Shown here: piece by piece, positions 1 through 9,176 of the stretch
How the letters are laid out: each line of letters begins with the position of its first letter
Numbering within the stretch: position 1 is the first letter of the stretch
Assembly (NCBI GenBank): GCA_905221605.1
Contig: CAJNDS010002471.1
Coordinates: 10,001 to 67,500, forward strand
Origin: Symbiodinium natans
Lineage: Eukaryota; Sar; Dinophyceae; Suessiales; Symbiodiniaceae
DNA: 57,500 nt
Reading direction: 5' to 3'
Made by a program: the position numbers and the translations under genes
The notes under the pieces: model-generated
Databases searched by the model: none
What the model was told of the DNA's origin: nothing
Seen by the model: the letters and a program-made list of their open reading frames with translations, nothing else

Positions 1-177
1 GGAACTGGCTCTAAGTTCACCCAAGGTGCAGGTGCAGGATGCAAAGGACGTTGCTGGACTGCTCGGTGGTGGCATTCTGAAGGCTTGCGGGGTCCGTGGG
101 CGGCAGTGGTAAGACCTGGTCCAGTCGGTGGAGCTCTTGCTTCTGTAATTGAGCCGGGCCGACAAGTGTTGCAAAAT

Positions 178-281
178 GGGGGGGGGGGGGTCCGAAATTA
201 GGGGTACCTTATTGGGGTTATTCTGGTAAGGCCCCACTAATTGGAGGTCTGTAATCGGGGTCCCTTACTTTCGCAAACCCC
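178..281. mobile_element. Short inverted-repeat element family G (G1), 104 bp, with 6-bp flanking repeat
   Basis: CAAAAT occurs at 172-177 and again at 282-287, bracketing an element with related inverted ends (G-run, CCGAAATTAGGGGTACC on the left; GGTCCCTTACTTTCGCAAACCCCC on the right is the degenerate complement in parts). Relatives are at 9177-9263, 22928-23162, 35263-35370 and 41078-41190. It probably lies in an intron of the minus-strand gene that follows. Confidence 0.6.
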
Positions 282-368
282 CAAAATCTTGCTTTCAAGG
301 ATGCGGGACGGTCCAAATTTCGGCGCTCAGGTGCGGAGCACCAGCAGCCCAAATGGGCTTGCACTCAC

Positions 369-1161
369 CAGACTGGCGAATGTACTCGTATAGCACGCCC
401 CGAGCCTGATCCCAGCTGAAGAGCTGGCCTAGTTCATGGTTGGGATAAGATTTAAAAAAATTGAACTTATTTCTTCTTCCTTTTGGGTTTAAGTACCCTT
501 AAAAAATGTAAAATGGTACCCAACTCTGACAAAAGTACCCTTAAACATGCAAAAAAAATGGTACCCCAAACTCTGACTTAAAGGAGCCAGTGGGCCTTAT
601 AGGGTTTAAGAGTACCCTTAAAAATGTAAAAAAATGGTACCCAAACGATGACTTAAAGGGGCCGGTGGGGCTGTGAAGGTAGAAGCCTTTCCTTGGCTGC
701 ACTTAGGAGGGTAGCTGTGAATTTAATTTTTAGCTGCCTTCTTAAGAAACCCAATAAACCCAAAAAGGCTAAAGATGTAAAGTTACAGTAAAGCACCACA
801 AAGTTTCAAGGTCTCCGCATCGATCTTCCAGCAATCCCGTGCGTCAGCGAAAGCCCCATCCAAGTCTTCCAGCGGCTCCGGGTCCTTAAGAATAGGGTTT
901 AGGTCTTATAGGGTTTAGGTCTTATAGGGTTTAGGGTTTAGGGTTTAGGGGTTTAGGGTTTAGGGGTTTAGGGTTTAGGGCTTCGGGCTTAGGGGGCACA
1001 ACGAGGCCACTAGGCAGATCGCCAACCACTCGCCATCCTATCTGTACGCCGTAGACTTCGACCTGAGAACTTCGAAAGACCATCCAAGTGTCAGGATCCG
1101 CTTCCTCGCCCTCGCCCTCCTCAGCGCCCTCCTCATCGCTTTCACCGCTCTCTTCCGATTC
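369..1161 (-). CDS. Partial gene, four exons interrupted by a telomere-repeat intron and introners A1 and D1
   Basis: Minus-strand exons are 1161-1003, 884-808, 691-672 (20 nt) and 428-369, with further exons likely on both sides. Joined, they read continuously: an acidic stretch (ESEESGESDEEGAEEGEGEE), then QVEVYGVQIGWRVVGDLPSG, then DPEPLEDLDGAFADARDCWK, IDAETLKGFYLHS and QLFSWDQARGVLYEYIRQSG. The first intron (1002-885) is mostly CCCTAAA repeats in gene sense, with a GT donor and an AAG/G acceptor. The second is element A1 and the third is element D1. The last listed exon ends at a GTGAGT donor. A likely downstream minus-strand exon lies near 10-145 (frame QKQELHRLDQVLPLPPTDPA). I do not recognise the family. 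Confidence 0.6.
429..671 (-). mobile_element. Introner family D copy (D1), internally expanded to 243 bp
   Basis: In minus sense it starts GCCCCACCGG and ends CCCAACCATGAACTAG, followed by GCCAGC. This gives a GC donor, an AG/G acceptor and a flanking repeat GCC. Three successive copies of a sub-repeat resembling TTTAAGTACCCTTAAAAATG (plus sense, about 485-650) explain why it is twice the length of the WD40-gene copy. Its end is nearly identical to the end of that intron. Confidence 0.72.
692..807 (-). mobile_element. Introner family A copy (A1), 116 bp
   Basis: In minus sense it starts GAAACTTTGTGGTGC and ends GCAGCCAAG, followed by GAAAGG, giving a 4-bp flanking repeat GAAA. The length is identical to the WD40-gene copy. 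Removal as a GA-AG intron joins GAG ACC TT to G AAA GGC TTC in frame. It lies 20 nt from element D1. Confidence 0.78.
895..985 (+). repeat. Degenerate TTTAGGG tract within an intron
   Basis: TTTAGGG repeats are mixed with TTATAGGG and TTTAGGGG variants. In the sense of the minus-strand gene this forms nearly all of a 118-bp intron (1002-885), read as CCCTAAA. Confidence 0.85.
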
Positions 1162-1465
1162 CTTGGTTCACGACGTGGAACTTCGATTGTAGCGTTAGGT
1201 GTCTTTGCACCTCAAAACTTGCATCCGAGCTGTAAAAACCAAACCGCAACGAACAAAACATCACTCGTAATTCAACCGGGGCTCTGAACCCAGGTCACTG
1301 CGGAAGAGCGGTGTGAATTCGTTTCCATGGCAGCTGTTCAGTCGCACCATGGATCTCCCTCAAACATTAGAACTTTGGCCTCATGCTTTTTGGCCACTTG
1401 CCTAGCTGAGGTGTGCACCGGGTTGAGGACTGGGGGGCTTGGTCAGTGTGGCGCCAAACCCGGTA

Positions 1466-1910
1466 CTATTTCCTGGCCGGCAGGACGTGACGCATAAATA
1501 ACACTTGGGAAAAGTTGCGGCATGGACAAAGACTTGATCCACGTGCGTGATGTCCAGGCAACTCCCACAACAGCTTCCCCACAAACAAAGAGCACGCTGC
1601 GCCCCTTCCCCCGAGAACATGACCTCGCAGGTGCAGCGGAACAAAGCCATGGAAAGGCAGTGTCGCGCACGCGCACGCGCACAAACAGCACCTGCCTTGG
1701 GGACGAAATGAACCCTAAAAGGGTTTATGGTTCATATACCTTAATAGGAGTTATAGTAGTAATGGGTATATGACCCCCAATTTTAGGGTTCATTTGGTCC
1801 CCAAGGTGCGGGCCTCCTCCCAGGCCAACGCTTCGCTGCGTTGCGCTGCGGCTGCAGCTGCGGATCCGAGCTCCGCAGCCCAGGGCCCAGCATCCGAGGC
1901 CGTGCCTTTC
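1466..1910 (-). CDS. Partial gene of unknown function interrupted by introner B1
   Basis: Exon 1910-1810 follows a CAG/G acceptor and reads KGTASDAGPWAAELGSAAAA then AAQRSEALAWEEAR. It is cut by element B1 (1809-1696). The continuation from 1695 is open to a stop at 1468-1466 (including LPFHGFVPLHLRGHVLGG). A neighbouring frame over 1691-1443 is equally open, so the downstream frame is uncertain. Upstream in gene sense is the long telomere-type array at 1917-2144. Confidence 0.4.
1696..1809. mobile_element. Introner family B copy (B1), 114 bp
   Basis: The ends are CCTTGGGGACGAAATGAACC and GGTTCATTTGGTCCCCAAGG, a near-perfect inverted repeat of about 26 bp once extended. In minus sense the flanks are GCA before and GCA after, so excision would be GC-AG. 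Other copies are at 41717-41829 (113 bp) and 42466-42579 (114 bp, inverted). Confidence 0.8.
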
Positions 1911-1916
1911 CTGTCC

Positions 1917-2144
1917 AGGGTTTAGGGTTTAGGGTTTAGGGTTTAGGGTTTAGGGTTTAGGGTTTAGGGTTTAGGGTTTAGGGTTTAGGGTTTAGGGTTT
2001 AGGGTTTAGGGTTTAGGGTTTAGGGTTTAGGGTTTAGGGTTTAGGGTTTAGGGTTTAGGGTCAGGGTTTAGGGTTTAGGGTTTAGGGTTTAGGGTTTAGG
2101 GTTTAGGGTTTAGGGTTTAGGGTTTAGGGTTTAGGGTTTAGGGT
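1917..2144 (+). repeat. Long TTTAGGG array, about 32 units
   Basis: The array is almost uniform, with one variant unit (TCAGGG near 2061). It is the telomere-type repeat in an interstitial position, ending at the inverted-repeat element that starts at 2146. Confidence 0.97.
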
Positions 2145-2145
2145 T

Positions 2146-2772
2146 GGGTTCGGCCGGTCCACACTAACAGTCACCACCAGCAGACCCACAAATAGAAGCA
2201 CCCGGTAAATGCCAAAAAATTGACTGAGATTCCTGCTATTCCTGGTGCTATTCCTGGTGCTATTCCTGGTGCTATTTCTGGTGCTATTTCTGGTGCATTT
2301 TTTTGTGCTATTCCTGGTGCTATTTCTGGTGCTATTTTTTGTGCTATTGTTTGTGCTATTTCTGGTGCTATTTTTTGTGCTATTGTTTGTGCTATTTCTG
2401 GTGCTATTTCTGGTGCTGTTGCTGGTGCTATGTGACTAACAATCACCATCAGCAGACCCACAAAAAACAGCACCCGGTAAATGCTAAGCTGCTAAAATTG
2501 ACTGGGATTCCTGGTGCTATTTCTGGTGCTATTGTTTGTGCTATTTCTGGTGCTATTTTTTGTGCTATTCCTGGCGCTATTTCTGGTGCTATTTTTTGTG
2601 CTATTTCTGGTGCTATTTCTGCTGCTATGTGACTAACAGTCACCACCAGCAGACCCACAAAAAGAAGCACCCGGTAAATGCTAAAATTGACTGGGATTCC
2701 TGGTGCTATTTTTGGCCTGTGTGTTATAAGGCCACGGCGTTATTTGACTGTTAGTGTGGACCGGCCGAACCC
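2146..2772. mobile_element. 627-bp element with perfect 28-bp terminal inverted repeats and minisatellite core
   Basis: The left end 2146-2173 (GGGTTCGGCCGGTCCACACT...) and right end 2745-2772 are exact reverse complements over 28 bp. The interior has three blocks of a 12-bp repeat (TCTGGTGCTATT and TTTTGTGCTATT variants) at about 2230-2430, 2510-2625 and 2690-2715. These are separated by copies of a 60-bp segment containing CACCACCAGCAGACCCACAA and GCACCCGGTAAATGC. There is no transposase frame. Open frames inside (A-I-A-P-E-I repeats) only reflect the 12-bp period. It is non-autonomous and sits between two TTTAGGG tracts. Confidence 0.9.
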
Positions 2773-2815
2773 AAGTTTAGGGTTTAGGGTTTAGGGTTTA
2801 GGGGTTAGGGTTTAA

Positions 2816-3145
2816 GGGGGTGGGGGGGAGTCTTCTGGCAAAGCCTCCAAGCAGTTGCGTCCAACAGCCAGCTTTTTTTTTTGAGGCGTTATACTCCGAA
2901 GTTTCTCAGCGGGGGGGTGTCACTCAAGACGGTTCAAGCTTGCACACGCCCTGCAACTCAAGAATAACGAAAGTACGGCCTTGCAGGTGGATGTGGAACT
3001 TTAGGGTTTAGGTTCGATCAAGCTTTTGACCTCTGGAAGCCTATGCCCAGAATGGTCAATTAAGCCCAACACCACTGCACAAACATTAGACTTGCCCCGA
3101 CTCATGCTGGGGGAAAAGAAGTCGAGAGCCTCTGTGCAAAAGCAC
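2816..3145. other. Spacer with no recognisable gene
   Basis: G-rich and T-rich homopolymers, one short TTTAGGG remnant near 3001 and a G-run at 2911-2917. No frame with splice-like borders stands out. Confidence 0.5.
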
Positions 3146-3228
3146 CCTAAACCCTAAACCCTAAACCCTAAACCCTAAACCCTAAACCCTAAACACCCTA
3201 ATCCCTAGACCCTAAACCCTAAACCCTA

Positions 3229-3423
3229 ATGGCAGTTCCAGAAGATATGCTTCGAGCATTCTACATTGCTCATGAAGATACCCTTAGCACCGCTCAGTCG
3301 CCCTCTGCTGGCAGTTCTGTGCAAACAACAAGCAGAGAACACACACGCTTTTACTCGTACTTGTCTATCTTCCTGGTACTTTCTGTCAGCATAGCCGTAG
3401 CCATGGAGATTAGGAGAGGCTGA
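3229..3423 (+). CDS. Possible exon with a hydrophobic segment
   Basis: Follows a CCCTAAA tract and a possible GGCAG acceptor. The frame (MAVPEDMLRAFYIAHEDTLS at its start) ends in a hydrophobic stretch (FYSYLSIFLVLSVSIAVAME) that could span a membrane, then a stop. The minus strand is also open over this interval, so strand choice is uncertain. Confidence 0.3.
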   Translation: MAVPEDMLRAFYIAHEDTLSTAQSPSAGSSVQTTSREHTRFYSYLSIFLVLSVSIAVAMEIRRG

Positions 3424-3850
3424 ACCTGCCTCTTGCCTTAGGCAGCAGCCCAGGTAAATTGCAGGCAGAAACAAGGCTGACAAACGAAAGCGGAACTTTA
3501 CAGTTCCGGGTTTAGGTTTAAAGCTTTCGCTCCACCTTCCCTTGCTGCTTAGGGCTTGCAAGCTCTCAACTCTACAGAGTCCCAGATGGGCCCCTGAGGC
3601 CTCAAGCTCTGCTGGCTGCACGGGTAGAAGCCAACTACTCGGAAGATGGTGCCCGCAGCGAAGAGCACCTACCAATTGGAGCAGGAACGGCCAAGAGCGT
3701 TGCCACACAATTTGACACATGAGGTGGGCATTCTTGGCGGTTTAGGGTTTAGGGTTTAGGGTTTAGGGTTTAGGGTTTAGGGTTTAGGGTTTAGGGGAGT
3801 CATAACATGGGTCAGATCCGGGCAGGGGCAGGGTACTTCAGGATTGGGAT

Positions 3851-4048
3851 TTACTTTGTGCATGCAGACTGGAAGTGCATTCTCATTTTTGCAGGAGTCA
3901 ATATCGCATCTGTGGCTTCGGCATCCGAATCCTCGTGGTTTTGAAGCCCACTGCTAATTGTAGCGTCGGAGCTTGGAAAGTTGGAGTTGAAAGATTTTCT
4001 GGATGTGCGTGTAGGCCTCTTAAAGCAAAAATGGGGTGCTGTGGGCAT
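3851..4048 (-). CDS. Possible small ORF or exon, unknown
   Basis: A 65-codon frame with natural-looking composition: basic at the start (PTAPHFCFKRPTRTSRKSFN), acidic in the middle (NHEDSDAEATDAILTPAKMR). It is bounded by TTTAGGG tracts at 3739-3795 and 4100-4196. No family was recognised. Confidence 0.3.
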   Translation of the reverse strand: MPTAPHFCFKRPTRTSRKSFNSNFPSSDATISSGLQNHEDSDAEATDAILTPAKMRMHFQSACTK

Positions 4049-4438
4049 GGCTTGAGCGCTCGGTCAGGATTGTACATCGAATGATCCAGCCGTGAGGTAT
4101 GGGTTTAGGGTTTAGGGTTTAGGGTTTAGGGTTTAGGGTTTAGGGTTTAGGGTTTAGGGTTTAGGGTTTAGGGTTTAGGGTTTAGGGTTTAGGGTTTGAG
4201 GGCTGAAGCGGTCGTGTTGATTTGCACAAGAAAGACCTGGCAGCGTGAAGCCTGGAAAAACCAAAAACCTAAAAGCCCGTAAGGCGCACACAACAGGGGC
4301 CTTAACAATTGGAATGCGTTTTTTTTCTTTTTTCCGGGGGGCGGGGGGGGGGGGGGGGGGGGGGGGTAAGTATAGTATAAATTATAAAGGGATCGTAAGG
4401 GAATACTATTAGGACTTACTCCGAGCCCCTATATTACA

Positions 4439-4546
4439 ACCCTAAACCCTAAACCCTAAACCCTAAACCCTAAACCCTAAACCCTAAACCCTAAACCCTA
4501 AACCCTAAACCCTAAACCCTAAACCCTAAACCCTAAACCCTAAACC
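4439..4546 (-). repeat. CCCTAAA array immediately left of an exon-like core
   Basis: About 15 uniform units. With the TTTAGGG/TTTGGGG array at 4646-4916 it brackets a 98-bp core. Confidence 0.97.
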
Positions 4547-4644
4547 CTGCACCGCCTCCTGGTGCTCCGGGGTGGCTGAGAAATCTGCGACTGGACGAGC
4601 ACTTGCTGCGCGGCCTTGGTTTGGGAGACACTCCCATCATAGTG
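4547..4644 (+). CDS. Exon-like core between telomere-type tracts
   Basis: Reads APPPGAPGWLRNLRLDEHLL then RGLGLGDTPIIV, and the next codon is a stop inside the flanking tract. A GT lies at the right border (ATA/GTGTAGGG). No AG acceptor is visible at the left border, so the splice border is unresolved. Confidence 0.4.
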
Positions 4645-4645
4645 T

Positions 4646-4916
4646 AGGGTTTAGGGTTTAGGGTTTAGGGTTTAGGGTTTAGGGTTTGGGGTTTGGGGGT
4701 TTGGGGTTTGGGGTTTGGGGTTTTGGGGTTTGGGGTTTGGGGTTTGGGGTTTGGGGTTTGGGGTTTGGGGTTTGGGGTTTGGGGTTTGGGGTTTGGGGTT
4801 TGGGGTTTTGGGGTTTGGGGTTGGGGTTTGGGGTTTGGGTTTTTGGGGTTTGGGGTTTGGGGTTTGGGGTTTGGGGTTTGGGGTTTGGGGTTTGGGGTTT
4901 GGGGTTTGGGGTTTAG
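4646..4916 (+). repeat. TTTAGGG tract converting to a long TTTGGGG array
   Basis: Six TTTAGGG units are followed by about 30 TTTGGGG units with a few slips (TTTTGGGG, GTTGGGG), closing with one TTTAGGG. The G-rich strand has G-quadruplex potential. The GFGVWGL/NPKPQT open frames here are repeat artefacts. Confidence 0.95.
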
Positions 4917-5277
4917 GGTGTCCGAGGAACCATCCATTCTTAAGAATGCAAGCGCTGTGCCGCGAGACTCCTGAATTGACGGGCTCTTGATCGCGACAAG
5001 TATTTGATGCTCTGGCCCTTGCTTGGGTAGTTGCATGTCTTCGCACGCAACATAAGCAAAACCATGGTGCACATCCCTTTGCTCTACGTTCTGACTTCAA
5101 GGACTCAAGGGCCCAGCAGCCCCCATTGAAAACAAGTTCAGGTCGTCGACATCACGCTTTTCGCAAGCAGAAGTTTTCGCCTGTCGGTGTCCGTCTTCAG
5201 ACGCTGCGGTGAAACTTGCAACCATGGTTTCCCAGCAAACACACGTTCTGGCTTGAGGGTGTCCACTGGCGCTCCAC

Positions 5278-5345
5278 TCTCTCTCTCTCTCTCTCCTTCT
5301 TTCTTTCTTTCATTCTTTCTTTATCTTACTTCTTTCGTTCTCGAA
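5278..5345. repeat. CT-rich microsatellite
   Basis: (CT)n followed by CTTT-type repeats. A possible inverted-repeat element follows at 5346-5450 (GGGTAGTTATATGGTCC start), whose start resembles 44455-44470. Confidence 0.7.
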
Positions 5346-5684
5346 GGGTAGTTATATGGTCCTACAGATGGTCCCTATCTGCTTAATTATGGGGTATACA
5401 AGGGGTCCCCATTTTTTATGGCCCATATGAAGGGACCACGTAGCGACTCTTAGACTTTCTTTTCTTTTTTTCACGCAGCCTAGGGGCCTGCGCTTAGCAC
5501 GCCCCCTTGCGCAAATTGAGCCTCTCAACGGGCAAGAGGATGGGGTCTGTGGACGTGAAAGTGGCATGGTAGACCGAAAGGGCAAGTACACTCTCGAAAG
5601 CCCTCGAGGCTTCTTTGGGCCTAAGCAGCAACAGAAGTGGCAACCCGGCCCACAGCCCCCGGTGTGGGGCACTGTCCCGATTAG

Positions 5685-6020
5685 GTGCTGATGACGCTTC
5701 CAGCGCCCAAGCCCAAAACAAAGGGCAGGCATAGCCTGGTCGTCACGCGCAGCAGATATGTGTCGGTTGCGGGCGGCAACTTTCAAGGGAAGTATTACCA
5801 TGCTTTGCGCCCAGTGTCGGACTATTGCGGTAGCTGGCGAAGATCAAGGTTACTCACAGAGGAGTTTGAGGAAATGCTGGAGGCTGGAGCTCCGGGCCAC
5901 TGGCGATGTAATGATCAAAGCACCACCGACGGGAAGCGTCACGTATCGGGCTCTGCCAAGACAAGGTTCTTCGAGCAACAGTTTCCGCCGGTCCCCAGGA
6001 TGCGTGTAATGGTTCCCTAA
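5685..6020 (+). CDS. Possible exon, unknown function
   Basis: A 111-codon frame ending at a CCCTAAA tract, with mixed charge (for example TEEFEEMLEAGAPGHWRCND). A second plus frame (5758-6009) is also open, so the reading frame is not settled. Confidence 0.28.
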   Translation: MLMTLPAPKPKTKGRHSLVVTRSRYVSVAGGNFQGKYYHALRPVSDYCGSWRRSRLLTEEFEEMLEAGAPGHWRCNDQSTTDGKRHVSGSAKTRFFEQQFPPVPRMRVMVP

Positions 6021-6048
6021 ACCCTAAACCCTAAACCCCAAACCGGAT

Positions 6049-6252
6049 TTGGGCATGGAAACGGATGCTGCGACTCGTCACACGCATCTGCGGACCGGGG
6101 GTCGTCATGCCAAGAAATACCAGAGGCATGTTGCGGAGAACATGCGCCTGGCTCCCAAATGGCCAGGAACTTATCTTTTCTTTCTTTCCCGCCTAGGAGA
6201 TGCCAGGAGGTCACCCCCGTGCAAGTTTGCCCACCCTGTTTGGGTATGGTAG
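6049..6252 (+). CDS. Possible small ORF or exon
   Basis: Directly follows a CCCTAAA tract. The frame begins MGMETDAATRHTHLRTGGRH and continues AKKYQRHVAENMRLAPKWPG. No family was recognised. A CT microsatellite follows at 6303-6328. Confidence 0.28.
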   Translation: MGMETDAATRHTHLRTGGRHAKKYQRHVAENMRLAPKWPGTYLFFLSRLGDARRSPPCKFAHPVWVW

Positions 6253-6451
6253 CAACTATGAACGAGAAGGGCGCAGGACCAGCGACAACCAACACCTGCG
6301 GACTCTCTCTGTCACTCTCCCTCTCTGTCGGATGTCCGGAGATTTAGGGTTCAGGGCCTAGCCGAAAACTCACGAAAGCCTTGCAAAACCCTTGCTCGTT
6401 ACGCTTGACTACGCCTGCAACGAGCGGATTCTCAACCTCCGGCCTTATGAG

Positions 6452-6541
6452 CCTGGTTCTAAGTAGGGAATGAGGGAATTAGGGCCCTACAAACCCTATA
6501 AGGGATTATGTAGGGTACCCCATTCCCTCCTAAGAACCAGC
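6452..6541. mobile_element. Short inverted-repeat element family H (H1), 90 bp
   Basis: Ends are CTGGTTCTAAGTAGGGAATG and CATTCCCTCCTAAGAACCAG, an imperfect 20-bp inverted repeat. A second, longer copy is at 34457-34590. Confidence 0.75.
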
Positions 6542-6589
6542 CAGTCCCCAAACCCTAGACCCTAAACCCCAAAAACCCTCAAGACGCTG

Positions 6590-6688
6590 TGCTTGCAAGG
6601 TGCGGATTTTGAAAACCAGCCCGCAAGCTGCCGCTGGCTCGCCATGGAGGGCGAGCTCTTCGGCCAGCGCTGGGTCCTCTGACGCTTT
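6590..6688 (-). CDS. Exon-like core between telomere-type tracts
   Basis: Minus frame ASEDPALAEELALHGEPAAA then CGLVFKIRTLQAQRLEG, with no stop, between a CCCTAAA-rich tract at 6549-6580 and TTTAGGG repeats from 6690. Helical, alanine- and leucine-rich. Family unknown. Confidence 0.45.
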
Positions 6689-6689
6689 G

Positions 6690-6857
6690 CGGTTTAGGGT
6701 TGGTTTAGGGTTTAGGGTTCAGGGTTCAGGGTTCAGGGTTTAGGGTTTAGGGTTTAGGTTTAGGGTTTAGGGTTTAGGGTTTCGGGTTTAGGGTTTAGGG
6801 TTTAAGGTTCAGGGTTTTGGGTTTAAGGTTCAGGGTTTTGGGTTAGGGTTTAGGGTT
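6690..6857 (+). repeat. Degenerate TTTAGGG tract
   Basis: TTTAGGG units with many TTCAGGG and TTTTGGG variants. Confidence 0.9.
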
Positions 6858-6859
6858 CC

Positions 6860-7500
6860 TTGGGATTCGACAGAGCCTCAGAGCCTCTGCAAACTTAGCA
6901 GGGAATTTGTATGGCCGCAGGTTGCAGCACAAGCCTTCAAGCCTTTTTTATCTGCTTGGCGCCCAAGGTGCCACAGCACATCTCTTCTGAAGTTTGCTTG
7001 TGTGTGCTCACCCTGAACTCCGTGAATTGCCCTCGATGGGCGTAGTTTCGCATTAGGGAACCTCGCAGAGATACAAAGCTTTCGAGCTCTGAGCTCCGGA
7101 GATTTTACCGCCCAGTCTTTGCAACTTTAGGAAGCCTGGCCATCTCTTTGCAGTATGACTGCTTCTTGCTCTCTTCTTTCCTAGTCTGCCTCCCGCACCA
7201 TGGTCCTGTGTACAGGAGGCGGCGTGCCTGACAAGAGACATGACTCTCGGAACTGAAGTTGGGAGTCAAAAAGATTTGTGGCAAGACTGCTGGAGAACTT
7301 GGCGACATGGAGGCCACCTCTCTGAACCCCACGAACCTTCATCCATCGTGTAACCTGCACCACTGGAGCCCAAAATCCTGAACGGCAGCCTCTGCCGACG
7401 TGAACCCTGCAGACATTCCTTTGTCGGGCTCAAGGCTCTTCTGGATGCAAAGCCGAGGAGCTCAAAGAACTGGGGGCTTGGAGTTCGGGATCTTGAGTTT
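6860..7500. other. Spacer without a convincing gene
   Basis: Short open frames on the minus strand (7053-7363) overlap each other and show no splice-like borders. No repeats or inverted ends were noticed. Confidence 0.4.
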
Positions 7501-7835
7501 TCAGGGTTTAGGGTTGAAAGGGTTTAGGGTTTAGGGTTTAGGGGCCGGGCTTAGGCTTCGAGGCCATTGGATGCAGGCTCAAAGCGCGTTGCCCCTGCGT
7601 GGTGGCCTCCACATGACGATACTTCCAGGTCGATAGCCTTGGCGCTGCTATTTCATGGATGCTCGGCCCTAGACCCTAAACCCAAAACCCCAAACCCTGG
7701 CAACTGGGCTCGGGGACTAGCCAGTACTGAGAACTCTGCACGCAAAGACCCTGAACCCTAAACCCGGAACCCTAAACCCTAAACCCTAAACCCTAAACCC
7801 TAAACCCTAAACCCTAAACCCTAAACCCTAAGCCC

Positions 7836-7944
7836 TACATAACAAGGTGGAGAAGTGTCAATGACTCGTCTAGGCCCCGAGGTCGCCAAACGAGGGATTC
7901 GCCTACACTACACACCTGGCAGGGCGAGGCTGCAAGTCCCAAAC
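7836..7944. other. Core between CCCTAAA and TTTAGGG tracts, strand unclear
   Basis: The tract at 7750-7835 reads CCCTAAA and the tract from 7945 reads TTTAGGG. The minus frame LAASPCQVCSVGESLVWRPR is open, as is one plus frame, so only the architecture is firm. Confidence 0.4.
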
Positions 7945-8429
7945 CTAGGGTTTAGGATTTAGGGTTTAGGGTTAAGAGTTCAGGGTTTAGGGTGGGGGTT
8001 TAGGCTGGGGTTTAGGGTTTCGGGCAAATGTTCTCGAAAGTTGGGGAGACAGAAAGAAACTAGACGAACAATGAAACTTGCATGAGACCAAAACACCCCC
8101 TAATCAAACAACAAAAGGAAATGACCGCTAATTGATACAGTTCTCCAGCAGAGGCTTCTACTTGTCCTGGAATAACAAAAATGCTTCTCAAGTTAATAGG
8201 CTTCATGCTTTTCCCCTTTTTGCAGGTCCGCAAGAATTCTAGCCCCGCAGTTCTCGTGTGGCATTGTCCTTTCACTTTGGCTTTCCGCAATTCCAAAAGG
8301 AAGCTGCCTTAGAAAGGCATTCGATGTCAGAAGCCTACACGATCGGTTTAGGGTTTAGGGTTTAGGGTTTCCACCCATCGAAAACCTTAACCTGAAGCTC
8401 CGAATCCCAAGCCCCGCCCCAAAGCCTCC

Positions 8430-8562
8430 TTAACACTGCAAAGCCCGCTGCTTCCGCTGCTTCAGCCTTTGCGAGAGCAAGCGGCAGTCCATGCCGAGAC
8501 GATGACCGCGCAAGAAGTCTCGCATTCCGCCGGTGAAGCGGATGGCGCGGAAGCAAACGACC
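8430..8562 (+). CDS. Exon whose donor is made by a TTTAGGG repeat
   Basis: Reads SPLLPLLQPLREQAAVHAET then MTAQEVSHSAGEADGAEAND and L. It ends GAC CTG, directly followed by GTTTAGGG, so the first telomere-type unit supplies a GT donor. The left border is uncertain (AAAG near 8430). Confidence 0.45.
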
Positions 8563-8789
8563 TGGTTTAGGGTTTAGGGTTTAGGGTTTAGGGTTTAGGG
8601 TTTAGGGAAGTTTGGGGTTTAGGACCTGGTCAAACTTCGGGATTTGGTTTCATGGCTCTGCTCTCACAATGCAGGCCAGGCTTCGCTACTTTGGCGATTT
8701 TGTATTCCCCCTATGTCACCCAAGCCCACACTTCAACACTCAGAAGCGAGGCTCCAAGTGCAAAGGCCCCAAACTCTCATGGTTTGCGG

Positions 8790-8945
8790 GCCCTAAACCC
8801 TAAACCCCAAACCCTATAAACCCTATAAACCCTATAAACCCTATAAACCCTATAAACCCTATAAACCCTATAAACCCTATAAACCCTATAAACCCTATAA
8901 ACCCTATAAACCCTATAAACCCTATAAATCCTAAAAAACCCTAAT
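8790..8945 (-). repeat. CCCTATAAA variant array
   Basis: About 14 units of a 9-bp variant of the telomere-type repeat (CCCTATAAA), flanked by CCCTAAA units. A related variant tract is at 24978-25080. Confidence 0.95.
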
Positions 8946-8955
8946 CCCCAAAAAG

Positions 8956-9044
8956 GACGCTTTCTTTATCATGTCCGAAGCTGCGGCCTTTTCGGTGCTG
9001 ACAGAAACACAAGGGCACCTTACATTCCAATTACGAACCACGGG
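8956..9044 (+). CDS. Exon-like core with AAG/G acceptor and GT donor from the repeat
   Basis: Reads DAFFIMSEAAAFSVLTETQG then HLTFQLRTT. The left border is AAAAAG/GAC. The right border is ACG GG/GTTTAGGG, where the flanking tract supplies GT. Confidence 0.45.
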
Positions 9045-9176
9045 GTTTAGGGTTTAGGGTTTAGGGTTTGGGGTTTAGGGTTTAGGGGCCCTCAAGACAC
9101 ATCTTGATGTCTGGACCTTATTCTCCACCTCTTCTACGGGCTTGGGCCAAAGCAAGAATGGCAAGTAACAGCCATA

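Noticed and set aside
1917-2144. A true chromosome end
   Set aside because: Tracts occur about one hundred times, in both orientations and with unique DNA on both sides, so they are interstitial. A misassembly of many ends is possible but would not explain the regular exon-sized cores.
2171-2670. Open frames rich in A-I-A-P-E/Q on the minus strand and G-A-I-S on the plus strand
   Set aside because: These are translations of a 12-bp minisatellite inside an inverted-repeat element, open in several frames.
4665-5100. Frames encoding repeated NPKPQTP or GFGVWGL
   Set aside because: These are translations of the TTTGGGG array. The same artefact (endings such as LNPKP or LGFRV) occurs wherever a frame runs into a telomere-type tract.
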